Below the pieces are notes generated by a model, which searched no databases, had not been told where the DNA came from, and worked only from the letters and a program-made list of their open reading frames with translations. The translations under genes and the position numbers were made by a program. This document shows positions 14,333 through 20,018 of a stretch of DNA of 20,018 bases, piece by piece. The stretch spans positions 1-20,018 of the IMG/VR virus record IMGVR_UViG_3300033998_000291, one strand, 5' to 3'. The number at the start of each line of letters is the position of its first letter. The first letter of the stretch is position 1. This DNA comes from a virus.

Positions 14333-15751
14333 TTACTTATTAAGTTCCCACATCATTTTTGGTCTTCCTTTTGTAGGAATAGTTTTATAAATTACTTTCT
14401 GTCTTGCTGAAAGTTTTTGCAATGTATTTTTAATTTTCGATGATTCGACATTACATAGGAAAATATTTTTATAAATTTCTGTTTGTGTCATAGGCCCATA
14501 CTTTTTTAATCCTTCTAAAATGTTTTCTGCTATCGGATCATTTCCAGTTTCGTTAAAAATAAATTCCACACTTTGCTGGCATCTATTCCATATCGCTAAA
14601 CCTGCTTCAATATGTTCTGGTTTAATGAACTGAGATTTATCCAATATTGCATAAAGTAAAGATAACCTTAAAACCTGTGTTTCTGCCCTGCTGGTTATCG
14701 CCCCTATTATGCCATCTTTTGGCTCTGTAAGCACATAGTATAGATTATGCCACATTTCATTAGCTTCACTATTTCTTTTAATGTGTCTATCTTCGCTTTT
14801 TAAAGTTTTAATCCAATTTAAAACATCTTTTAATTTTAATAAAAGCTCATTATATACTGAATTAGGAATTTCTGGAGCATCAGGAAGAAGTTTACTTCTC
14901 CTAATACACATCCACAAAAATCTGTTTGCAAAACCGTTGAAAAGCTCTGTATTATCAAGATATTTTTTTAATTCCTCAATGGTTATGTGGCCTATAATGC
15001 TTATATGTGGCTTTGTTGCTTTGTATGGATTTGAAATACTGCTATTTTCTAATTTATAGCCATCCCATGCTTGTCTTATCATGGTGCTTAAAGTATTTCC
15101 TTCTTTTTGCATCTTGTTCAAGACGGACGCAAATTCACTCTCGATAACTAATAATCTTTTATCGCTAACCCCTGCATCTACAACCTTATCAACAAAATAT
15201 CCTTTTTCTTCATCAAATTCCTGTGAGAATTTTGGATCTCTTATGCTTTTAACCAGGAATTCACCACTGGATAAACCACCAATACATTTTTCCTGCATAT
15301 AAAATTCATCTAGTCTTGAGAATAATTCCCTTATAGGCCCCCAAGACGTTCCTTTTCTTGCTTTTGCAGTATCACCAATTAGCAAAGTAAATAAATTAGT
15401 GCTGTGAGTATCAGCACTAACTTTTGTAAAAACATCTTTTCCAATGTAATTACCAAAAGTAGTGAGAAAACTCATTAGTATTGCTACGTTGTCGGCTTCT
15501 GTGTATGGTTCAAAAGCCTTTACAACCTCACCGGCAAGGCCATGATATGCTTTTTCGTCAATTTCATCTGGCCAAGGGATTATTTCTTCTTGATTTATTT
15601 CTTTATCTGTGCTATCATTACAATTAAAGGATTCGGTTTCATTTTCAGTGAGATTCTCTGTCTCACTTTTTTCTATTTGGAATAATTCATTTATTTCTGT
15701 TTCATATTCTTTCAGTTCTTCGATTGAGATTCCTTTTATATTATTTTCCAT
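14333..15751 (-). CDS. DUF3987-type replication ATPase/helicase
   Basis: A 472-residue protein. The first 60 residues are acidic and low-complexity. The core starts around 65 (AYHGLAGEVVKAFEPYTEAD). It has a degenerate P-loop GDTAKARKGTS (about 126-136), in which the usual GK[ST] is RKGTS, and a Walker B-like LLVIESEFASVL (about 200-211). It also contains HISIIGHITIEEL and NGFANRFLWMC, as in other DUF3987 proteins. The C-terminal 70 residues resemble a winged helix (YGPMTQTEIYKNIF). DUF3987 proteins are RecA/AAA-type ATPases found with primases in phages and plasmids and are thought to act as replicative helicases. It starts with ATG behind AAAGGAG. It lies next to the zinc-finger primase, which supports this role. 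Confidence 0.8.
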   Translation of the reverse strand: MENNIKGISIEELKEYETEINELFQIEKSETENLTENETESFNCNDSTDKEINQEEIIPWPDEIDEKAYHGLAGEVVKAFEPYTEADNVAILMSFLTTFGNYIGKDVFTKVSADTHSTNLFTLLIGDTAKARKGTSWGPIRELFSRLDEFYMQEKCIGGLSSGEFLVKSIRDPKFSQEFDEEKGYFVDKVVDAGVSDKRLLVIESEFASVLNKMQKEGNTLSTMIRQAWDGYKLENSSISNPYKATKPHISIIGHITIEELKKYLDNTELFNGFANRFLWMCIRRSKLLPDAPEIPNSVYNELLLKLKDVLNWIKTLKSEDRHIKRNSEANEMWHNLYYVLTEPKDGIIGAITSRAETQVLRLSLLYAILDKSQFIKPEHIEAGLAIWNRCQQSVEFIFNETGNDPIAENILEGLKKYGPMTQTEIYKNIFLCNVESSKIKNTLQKLSARQKVIYKTIPTKGRPKMMWELNK

Positions 15752-15774
15752 TTTTTCAATCTCCTTTTATATTT

Positions 15775-15954
15775 TTATCTTGATAAGAAATATTGATATT
15801 CTTTGAGTTCTTTTTCAAGCTTTTTATCATATTCAAAAACAAAAACTGTTGCAATTTTGTTGTATCGATTTGGCTTCAAGTCAATAATTTTACAACCTTT
15901 TTGTACTAGCCATTTTGCCAACACTGGATTAGTTATCACTTTTTCCGTTTTCAT
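15775..15954 (-). CDS. Small phage protein, DUF5659-like (59 aa)
   Basis: ATG at 15954 lies behind GGAGGAGATATTGAAAA, and the frame overlaps the end of the primase gene by 26 bp. The product begins MKTEKVITNPVLAKWLVQKG and continues CKIIDLKPNRYN, then a hydrophobic strand TVFVFEYD and a charged end. The combination of an 'LA.WL...G' helix, an 'N' turn and a 'VFVFE' strand is the pattern of DUF5659 proteins, small factors next to phage replication genes with unknown function. The tight overlap argues for translational coupling with the primase. Confidence 0.7.
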   Translation of the reverse strand: MKTEKVITNPVLAKWLVQKGCKIIDLKPNRYNKIATVFVFEYDKKLEKELKEYQYFLSR

Positions 15955-16786
15955 TTTTCAATATCTCCTCCATAATTTTAATTTTTTCCTTTAAATTTCC
16001 ATTTTTTAGAATATCTATTTTTTCTTTCCAGATTTCTTCTTGTCTTTTGGCTTCAATATATTCTGCATTACCAATATCTTCAGGTCTTTCAATTTCTATA
16101 TCGCTATATTTATAAATACAATCATGTTCACGGTCATATAGAATATTCAAAACTTTTTCATATAGAACCATAAAATTTTCATATCGAATTTTATCCATAT
16201 TGAAAAAATCCGGATATTTTTTTAGAACCTCAATTACATCAATCATATTTTCTTCTAATGTAACATCACTAGAACAAGGAAATACATTTTCTATTTCTTC
16301 AGATTCACGTGTATAAGCTTCAATGATTAATCGGACTTGTTCTTCAATATCTCCATCGATCAAAATGTCTTTGAAAAAATCTAATTCTGAATTAGATTTA
16401 TAAACAAGCCACTGATAAACTTTTTTTCTTTTCAGAAGAAAATTTTTATACATTTCAATTTCTTGTGTTGTAGGCTTGTTTTTCTTGATATATTCAGTAT
16501 TACCTTCAATCAAATAATCCTTCTTTATTTTTTTTACTGCTTCTGAAATACTAATACTTTCCATTTTCGCTACAAAGTCTACTACATCTCCGCTTGCCCC
16601 GCATCCAAAGCATTTCCAACCGCCATCAGGGAAAACCACAAAAGAAGGTGTTTTTTCTTCGTGAAAAGGGCATAGTATATAATACTTGTTCCTTTTTTGC
16701 TTTGGAGGATCTAAACCATATTTATCAATCACGTCTAATATGCTTACTTTTTGTTTGATTTCTTCAAAAATATTCGTTTTAATCAA
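15929..16786 (-). CDS. CHC2 zinc-finger primase-like protein
   Basis: The N-terminal domain is a DnaG-type zinc-binding primase domain: EEIKQKVSILDVIDKYGL, then CPFHEEKTPSF, then GGWKCFGCGASGDVVDFV, giving a C-x2-H and C-x2-C site. The rest (about 190 residues) is helical and charged and has no TOPRIM catalytic motifs, so the protein is far shorter than DnaG. It may present the template to a partner, possibly the neighbouring ATPase, or be a split primase. The start is uncertain. An ATG at 16837 lies inside a terminator-like hairpin. The nearest plausible ribosome binding sequences (AAAAGGA, AAAGGAG) point to a TTG at 16786, used here, or a rare ATT at 16771. Confidence 0.85.
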   Translation of the reverse strand: MIKTNIFEEIKQKVSILDVIDKYGLDPPKQKRNKYYILCPFHEEKTPSFVVFPDGGWKCFGCGASGDVVDFVAKMESISISEAVKKIKKDYLIEGNTEYIKKNKPTTQEIEMYKNFLLKRKKVYQWLVYKSNSELDFFKDILIDGDIEEQVRLIIEAYTRESEEIENVFPCSSDVTLEENMIDVIEVLKKYPDFFNMDKIRYENFMVLYEKVLNILYDREHDCIYKYSDIEIERPEDIGNAEYIEAKRQEEIWKEKIDILKNGNLKEKIKIMEEILKNENGKSDN

Positions 16787-16818
16787 CTCCTTTAATCCTT
16801 TTTTATTTTTAAGTAAAA

Positions 16819-16856
16819 AATTAAAAACACACGACATTTTTGTCGCATGTTTTTGC
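16819..16856 (-). terminator. Terminator/attenuator before the primase gene
   Basis: On the minus strand AACATGCGACA-AAAA-TGTCGTGTGTT makes an 11-bp stem with two wobble pairs, extended by A/T pairs and followed by TTTAATTTTTT. It lies between the 49-residue gene and the primase and includes an apparent ATG of the primase frame, so it probably limits or regulates read-through into the replication genes. Confidence 0.65.
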
Positions 16857-16935
16857 CTTTGACTAACTTTTACCTTTCTATTATTATTATACTCATTTTT
16901 TTTGATTTTTTAAATAGCAATTTAAAATTTTTCTT

Positions 16936-17085
16936 TTATCGGTATACAGTTTTTTCTAAATTTGTGATTCTAACCTCATGATCCATTAAAATTTTTTGTA
17001 TGGCTTCTATCATCATATCGGTTTTTTTATTACTTTCCTGTATTTGGTAAATAAGTTCCTCAATTTTTTCAATTAACTGATCCAT
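16936..17085 (-). CDS. Small coiled-coil protein (49 aa)
   Basis: ATG at 17085 follows TAGGAGGC and starts 11 bp after the stop codon of the HTH gene, so the two are probably co-transcribed. The product MDQLIEKIEELIYQIQESNK continues as one heptad-like helix with hydrophobic I/L spacing and ends RITNLEKTVYR. It is likely a short coiled coil that dimerises. No family was recognised. A role as a partner of the HTH regulator is an inference from position only. Confidence 0.65.
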   Translation of the reverse strand: MDQLIEKIEELIYQIQESNKKTDMMIEAIQKILMDHEVRITNLEKTVYR

Positions 17086-17095
17086 TTTCTGCCTC

Positions 17096-17269
17096 CTATT
17101 TTTGTAGTATATATTGTTTGTATGCTGTTTCCTTTTCTGGAATTATGTTGCATTTGTCTTTTTCATACATGCACAGCAATGCCGAAGTGCATCCAATGTT
17201 GTCTGCAATTTCCCGCAATGTAATATTTTTCTTTCTCCGTGCCACGATAAATAAATCTTTTGCGTTCAC
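17096..17269 (-). CDS. Small Cro/C1-type (XRE) HTH regulator (57 aa)
   Basis: Starts with GTG at 17269 behind GGGAGGGGG. The sequence VNAKDLFIVARRKKNITLRE, then IADNIGCTSALLCMYEKDKC, shows the five-helix XRE pattern: 'R..k.itl.eiA...g.s...l..yEk...'. At 57 residues it is close to a bare DNA-binding domain. It is not divergent to any gene and has no protease or dimerisation domain, so it is not a classical CI repressor. A perfect 18-bp palindrome 33 bp upstream of the start is a natural candidate for its own operator. It probably regulates the early transcription unit. Confidence 0.75.
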   Translation of the reverse strand: MNAKDLFIVARRKKNITLREIADNIGCTSALLCMYEKDKCNIIPEKETAYKQYILQK

Positions 17270-17301
17270 TTTTCCCCCTCCCTTGAATAAATTATTATAT
17301 C

Positions 17302-17319
17302 AATTTAATATATTAAATT
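17302..17319. promoter_or_regulatory. 18-bp perfect palindrome before the HTH gene
   Basis: AATTTAATATATTAAATT is its own reverse complement. On the minus strand it is followed by GATATAAT, a candidate -10, and then the GGGAGGGGG ribosome binding site. This placement suits an autoregulatory operator. Being all A/T, chance occurrence in this AT-rich gap cannot be excluded. Confidence 0.45.
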
Positions 17320-17324
17320 AATAT

Positions 17325-17349
17325 TCAAAAAAAAGGCCAAACATGGCCT
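17325..17349 (-). terminator. Small terminator, copy 1
   Basis: AGGCCA-TGTT-TGGCCT on the minus strand (17349-17334) is followed by TTTTTTTGAA. Copy 2, with the same arms, lies exactly 160 bp upstream in transcription. Confidence 0.65.
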
Positions 17350-17429
17350 GAAAGAAGGTGATTTGTGATTATGCTCCCCTTTAATAACTTGCTTTAGATA
17401 CATCAAAAATGGGATAGACTTATTAAAAT

Positions 17430-17445
17430 GGGGACATAACTCCCC
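17430..17445. repeat. GGGGA/TCCCC inverted repeat
   Basis: GGGGA-CATAAC-TCCCC, 5-bp arms with a 6-base loop. It lies between the two small terminators and parallels the CAGGGAAT hairpin before copy 2, as if a hairpin-plus-terminator unit had been duplicated. Confidence 0.4.
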
Positions 17446-17480
17446 GAAAAAACAAATTTATTTAAATAATTAAATGATGT

Positions 17481-17509
17481 TTCAAAAAAATAAAGGCCAA
17501 ATGTGGCCT
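17481..17509 (-). terminator. Small terminator, copy 2
   Basis: AGGCCA-CATT-TGGCCT on the minus strand (17509-17494) is followed by TTATTTTTTTGAA. The arms are identical to copy 1 and the T-tract context (TTTTTTTGAA) is shared. Confidence 0.65.
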
Positions 17510-17539
17510 AATACAGATGGGTATTAATTTATATAAAAA

Positions 17540-17556
17540 CAGGGAATAATTCCCTG
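17540..17556. repeat. CAGGGAAT/ATTCCCTG inverted repeat
   Basis: Perfect 8-bp arms around a single central base. It adjoins the end of the tandem array and could be a protein-binding site. It is a poor terminator because the loop is too small. Confidence 0.5.
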
Positions 17557-17895
17557 AAAAAGTCCTTCCCTATATTATAAGTACGAAGTAAAAACTTAAA
17601 AAATACAAATTTTGCACAAAATTAAAAAAATCCTCTCCATAATATAATAACAAAATTAGAAGCCCAAAATATACAAAAATTCGCAGGAAAAGTCTTTCCC
17701 AATAAATAATACAGAAAAAATTTTGCCAAAAAAGCAAAAATTCCTTAAAAAATCCTTCCCTGTATTTTAAGTACGAAAAACTTTTGCCAAAAACTCAAAT
17801 TTTTTCGAAAATACTTTTCCTATATATAATACAGAAAATCAAAGCCCAAAAATATGCAATTTTCGCCACTTTTAGAAAAAAATATCCTCCTATAT
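17557..17895 (-). repeat. Degenerate tandem array of six promoter-like 60-70 bp units
   Basis: Six copies of a CCTTCCC-like block end at 17570, 17638, 17700, 17760, 17820 and 17890 (steps 68, 62, 60, 60 and 70). On the minus strand a unit reads TTGG(C/G) (at 17849, 17790, 17729 and 17667 in four units), a 15-base spacer, a TATAAT-like A/T block, then GGGAAGGA and a T run. The TTGG block keeps a fixed distance of 24-25 bases to the purine block in all four units. The units are too diverged for a CRISPR array and encode no protein. They lie between the sigma-AP2 gene and the HTH gene and point towards the latter. Confidence 0.7.
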
Positions 17896-18041
17896 ATTAA
17901 ATACTACTTCCAGGGTAATTTTTAACCTTTTTTGACGTAATTTCTACATTTCTTACAAAAACTATGCAACCCATCTTTATTCCTAGTGTCGGGACTAAAA
18001 TATTTTTGCCCAAATTTTTTGTTAAATTTTTGTGAATTTTT

Positions 18042-19361
18042 TTAAACATTGTTCAGTTTGGTTTTTCCCAATTCTTTTGCCCGTCGATCATATGCTCTGG
18101 CGGCTTCCAACGGAGAAGAAAAAATCCCTATATATTCATGTTTATTGCCATTTCTTATTGACGCTAAATATGTCCCATTGCTTCGCCTGCTTACTCCTAT
18201 ATATTTTTTATTTATCATTTGTACAAAAGGACTATTTTCCATATTTTGGATATGCCCTTCAAATAAATACTCCTGCATTTGTTGTAAATTATTGGAAATA
18301 TTTTGGATAAACTGCAAAAATGCCTGAAAACAATTAGCAAATATTTCCATTTTGCGATTATCTGATAAATTAGGATTCTGGCTTTTTTCTAAAATTGAAT
18401 GTAATACGAAATAATCATTTTTAGGAATTCTATCAACCAATACATCGAAAATTGTCTCATGCAATGTATTTTTATTCCTTTGCAGCCACGAAAAACTGAT
18501 CCATTGTTCTCCCTGGCGGTAATTTTCCTTCAAAAAATTAACCAAATATGAAAAATAATCAAAATTTAATTTTGATACTTCATAAATTTTGGCCACTTCC
18601 TGAAGGAATTGCATTATTTTTTTAAGCCTATCAGTCCTTAATTTTTCTTCAATTGATAAATATTCTTCCCATAGCCCTTGAATTTTTTTTACAATAGAAT
18701 CACGCAGCGCATAATAATTTTTGGCAGTCATGTTTAAATTTTGTGCTATTTCATTTTCCTGCTTTTGGCCTGCATTTATGATTGCCTCAAAAATAGAATA
18801 TTGCTTTGGTCCTAACAAATCCTTTGCATATTTTTTTATCGCTTCCCAAAATCTCCGTTCCTTTGTGCTTTCCGTGCTTCCTTCCATAAACTCCTGCACT
18901 TGTCGCCAATCTATGTTTGAGAAGATCACATCTCCATCCGTTTCATCTACAATCTCTGTGATTGGCTCTATCTCAATTTGCTTTTGGTAATTCTTCTTGC
19001 CATCTTTGAAAACTTTGGATTGCCCTCCAACCTTCATGGCTTCATCATTTAATCTGTATTTTATATGTTTTTGAAAATAATCTAAAACACTCTTGTTATT
19101 ATCATATTTACTTAAATCAATTCGCTCCAAGCACTCACAAAAAGAAAACAAAGCAATATCGAAAGCCTCATCCTGGCCTAAAAGGTTTGAATACATGCCC
19201 ATTATGCGGTCAAGAAACTGGTTAAAAAGATAATCCCTTGTTCGCCATTTATCTGAATAGAATATAAGAAATCTGCCTAAAACTTCACTTTTGTTTTGGC
19301 TTTGCTGGTATTCTTCAACCCAATCACGAAAAAACTTCTTTTCGATAAAAATCCCTCCCAT
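18042..19361 (-). CDS. Sigma-70-like protein fused to an AP2/ERF DNA-binding domain
   Basis: Residue numbers count from the first in-frame ATG at 19394. Residues 76-121 (DEAFDIALFSFCECLERIDL, then YD..KSVLDYF..HIKYRLNDEAM) match sigma region 2. Residues 191-242 (KDLLGPKQYSIFEAII, then ENEIAQNLNMTAKNYYALRD) match the region 4 helix-turn-helix. About 150 helical residues follow. The last 56 residues (KKYIGVSRRSNGTYLASIR, EYIGIFSSPLEAARAYDRRA, ending KLNNV) fit the AP2/ERF consensus from its YxGV start to its LN end. It probably directs RNA polymerase to element promoters. The start is uncertain: a consensus promoter overlaps the upstream ATGs, and GGGAGGG sits six bases before an ATC at 19346. 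The ATG at 19361 is used here. Confidence 0.8.
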   Translation of the reverse strand: MGGIFIEKKFFRDWVEEYQQSQNKSEVLGRFLIFYSDKWRTRDYLFNQFLDRIMGMYSNLLGQDEAFDIALFSFCECLERIDLSKYDNNKSVLDYFQKHIKYRLNDEAMKVGGQSKVFKDGKKNYQKQIEIEPITEIVDETDGDVIFSNIDWRQVQEFMEGSTESTKERRFWEAIKKYAKDLLGPKQYSIFEAIINAGQKQENEIAQNLNMTAKNYYALRDSIVKKIQGLWEEYLSIEEKLRTDRLKKIMQFLQEVAKIYEVSKLNFDYFSYLVNFLKENYRQGEQWISFSWLQRNKNTLHETIFDVLVDRIPKNDYFVLHSILEKSQNPNLSDNRKMEIFANCFQAFLQFIQNISNNLQQMQEYLFEGHIQNMENSPFVQMINKKYIGVSRRSNGTYLASIRNGNKHEYIGIFSSPLEAARAYDRRAKELGKTKLNNV

Positions 19362-19365
19362 TATT

Positions 19366-19394
19366 ATTATATTCATAATCTTGTGAATTATCAA
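19366..19394 (-). promoter_or_regulatory. Sigma-A promoter of the sigma-AP2 gene
   Basis: TTGATA (19394-19389), a 17-bp spacer and TATAAT (19371-19366) on the minus strand. It lies just after the terminator of the preceding unit, so the host polymerase can start this gene independently. Transcription would begin near 19360, overlapping the apparent N-terminal ATG codons. Confidence 0.75.
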
Positions 19395-19417
19395 TATATA
19401 TAATGTTAAATTTTTAT

Positions 19418-19442
19418 GAAAAAAAAGAGGCCATTAAGCCTC
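19418..19442 (-). terminator. Terminator after the 78-aa gene
   Basis: GAGGC-TTAATG-GCCTC on the minus strand (19442-19427) followed by eight T. It overlaps the end of the 78-residue gene and isolates the comEC-proximal genes from the sigma-AP2 gene. Confidence 0.8.
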
Positions 19443-19670
19443 AAGTAAACTATGCAAATATTTTTTTCGATAATGGATATCCATTACCACATCTATCAGT
19501 TCATTAGCAAGCCGAATTTTATCCTGCATCGATATATTTTCTTCTTTCGCATTTTTCATACTCTGCATAAATTTTTCCGATACTTGTTTTCCACAAACAT
19601 CCTTATAAACTGTTTTTAATACCTGCAACCTCCTTTCAAGGATTTTGTTTTCATCAACTAATGACATCAT
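19434..19670 (-). CDS. Hypothetical helical protein (78 aa)
   Basis: Starts with ATGATG nine bases after AGGAGG, 13 bp after the stop codon of the 61-residue gene. The product begins MMSLVDENKILERRLQVLKT, has charged helices through KFMQSMKNAKEENISMQDKI and ends KKYLHSLLEA. No family was recognised. The heptad-like spacing at the N-terminus suggests a coiled coil. As the second gene of the element it would be expressed with the 61-residue gene, possibly by read-through from comEC. Confidence 0.65.
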   Translation of the reverse strand: MMSLVDENKILERRLQVLKTVYKDVCGKQVSEKFMQSMKNAKEENISMQDKIRLANELIDVVMDIHYRKKYLHSLLEA

Positions 19671-19683
19671 TTTGTCATACCTC

Positions 19684-19869
19684 CTATGATTTTATTTTTT
19701 TTGGAAAAATATAATCAATTCTATCATGCAAAAAATCAAAGAAAACCACCATTTCTTCTCCATTGCGGTCAATAAGCCTTTTACCTGCAGGGAATAAGGG
19801 AAAATCTTGTATTATGATATCGTCTAATATGAAATTATCATTTATCCATGCTAAAACTTTTTCCTGCAC
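19684..19869 (-). CDS. Hypothetical small protein (61 aa), first gene of the element
   Basis: The start is GTG at 19869 behind a perfect AAAGGAGGT; the frame is open further upstream, but that part crosses the junction and lacks a ribosome binding site. The product begins VQEKVLAWINDNFILDDIII and continues with QDFPLFPAGKRLIDRNGEEM, a VVFFDFLHD strand and a lysine-rich end. No family was recognised. It starts only 36 bp after the truncated comEC stop codon, so comEC transcripts would carry it. In serine-integrase elements small genes near an end sometimes encode excision factors, but nothing in the sequence identifies it as one. Confidence 0.6.
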   Translation of the reverse strand: MQEKVLAWINDNFILDDIIIQDFPLFPAGKRLIDRNGEEMVVFFDFLHDRIDYIFPKKIKS

Positions 19870-19904
19870 AGGATTACCTCCTTTTATTTTATTTGGTAAT
19901 CCTA

Positions 19905-20018
19905 TTATAACACATACTCTCCAGTATAATATACAGGCATTCCCCCACCATCTATTAATACCGTGCCGCCGTTTTCCGCTCTTATAAAGATGCAATCCCC
20001 CTGGCCTACATCCACAAA
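19905..20018 (-). pseudogene. comEC: comEC, upstream fragment truncated by the element
   Basis: The minus strand enters from the right edge as FVDVGQGDCIFIRAENGGTV, LIDGGGMPVYY, the classic start of the ComEC metallo-beta-lactamase domain (VGQGD and LIDGG motifs). It then runs into element sequence and ends after TGEYVL with TAA at 19907-19905. The membrane channel part of ComEC lies outside the window and would still be made, but without most of the MBL domain. Base composition is GC-richer than the element. Confidence 0.9.
19918..19936. other. Right attachment site (comEC / element junction)
   Basis: TATA at 19925-19928 matches the left core at 138-141 in sequence and in codon phase. Joining the comEC sides across this core gives codons for V-Y-Y-I-Y-K-S-G without a shift. 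The element-side sequence adds six codons and a stop to comEC. Confidence 0.7.

Noticed and set aside
17820-17880. TGGC...TTGC in one repeat unit as a sigma-54 promoter
   Set aside because: The GG to GC distance is 8 bases rather than the required 10, and the pattern is not kept in the other units.
17557-17895. Tandem array as a CRISPR locus
   Set aside because: The units vary along their whole length, unit size varies from 60 to 70 bp, there are no identical direct repeats separated by unique spacers, and no cas genes are present.
17897-17974. 25-codon frame (MGCIVFVRNVEITSKK...) after the sigma-AP2 gene
   Set aside because: Only a weak AGGA ribosome binding sequence and a length too short to judge. 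It runs into the repeat array, so it is not supported as a gene.
133-19934. TATATT shared by both ends as the attachment core
   Set aside because: It is longer than the TATA core, but the copies are in different codon phases; recombination there would leave comEC frameshifted, whereas the TATA core restores the frame.

Overview
The window holds an almost complete integrated phage-like element of about 19.8 kb, inserted in the competence DNA-uptake gene comEC of a Gram-positive (Bacillota, probably clostridial) host. This rests on strong AGGAGG-type ribosome binding sites, frequent TTG/GTG starts, low-GC phage genes and Firmicute-type phage families. The short comEC flanks look clearly GC-richer than the AT-rich element, which suggests acquisition from another source. 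No species can be named from the sequence.

Every convincing gene is on the minus strand, so the element reads from right to left, in the same direction as comEC. Right end: the upstream part of comEC stops six codons into the element, followed closely by two small unknown genes. Regulatory and early region (about 16.9-19.4 kb): a gene with its own sigma-A promoter encodes a sigma-70-like protein carrying a C-terminal AP2/ERF-type DNA-binding domain. Next come a degenerate tandem array of 60-70 bp promoter-like units, two near-identical small terminators, and a small Cro/C1-type regulator behind an 18-bp palindrome. Replication region (13.9-16.8 kb): a CHC2 zinc-finger primase-like protein, a small DUF5659-like protein and a DUF3987-type ATPase. 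These are followed by a 400-bp intergenic structure of inverted ACGT-rich arms and three palindrome modules that looks like a replication origin or operator cluster.

Packaging and morphogenesis (1.9-13.1 kb) follow the usual siphovirus order: small terminase, a non-coding gap with a tRNA-like remnant, large terminase, SPP1-type portal, Mu F-like head protein, scaffold, major capsid, a 43-aa protein, four connector/tail-completion proteins, major tail protein, tail-assembly chaperone with a textbook -1 frameshift signal, and tape measure. A strong terminator follows directly. Nothing encodes distal tail, tail tip, receptor binding, holin or endolysin, and no divergent CI-type repressor is visible.

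Left end: a large serine recombinase with its own promoter, ending 15 bp from the comEC junction. Recombination at a shared TATA core would excise the element and restore comEC in frame (residues MPVYY then IYKSGDFDVG). The element therefore looks like a removable switch in a competence gene, comparable in logic to Listeria comK prophages. The most novel-looking parts are the sigma-AP2 fusion with its adjacent repeat array, and the inverted palindrome cluster after the helicase gene.
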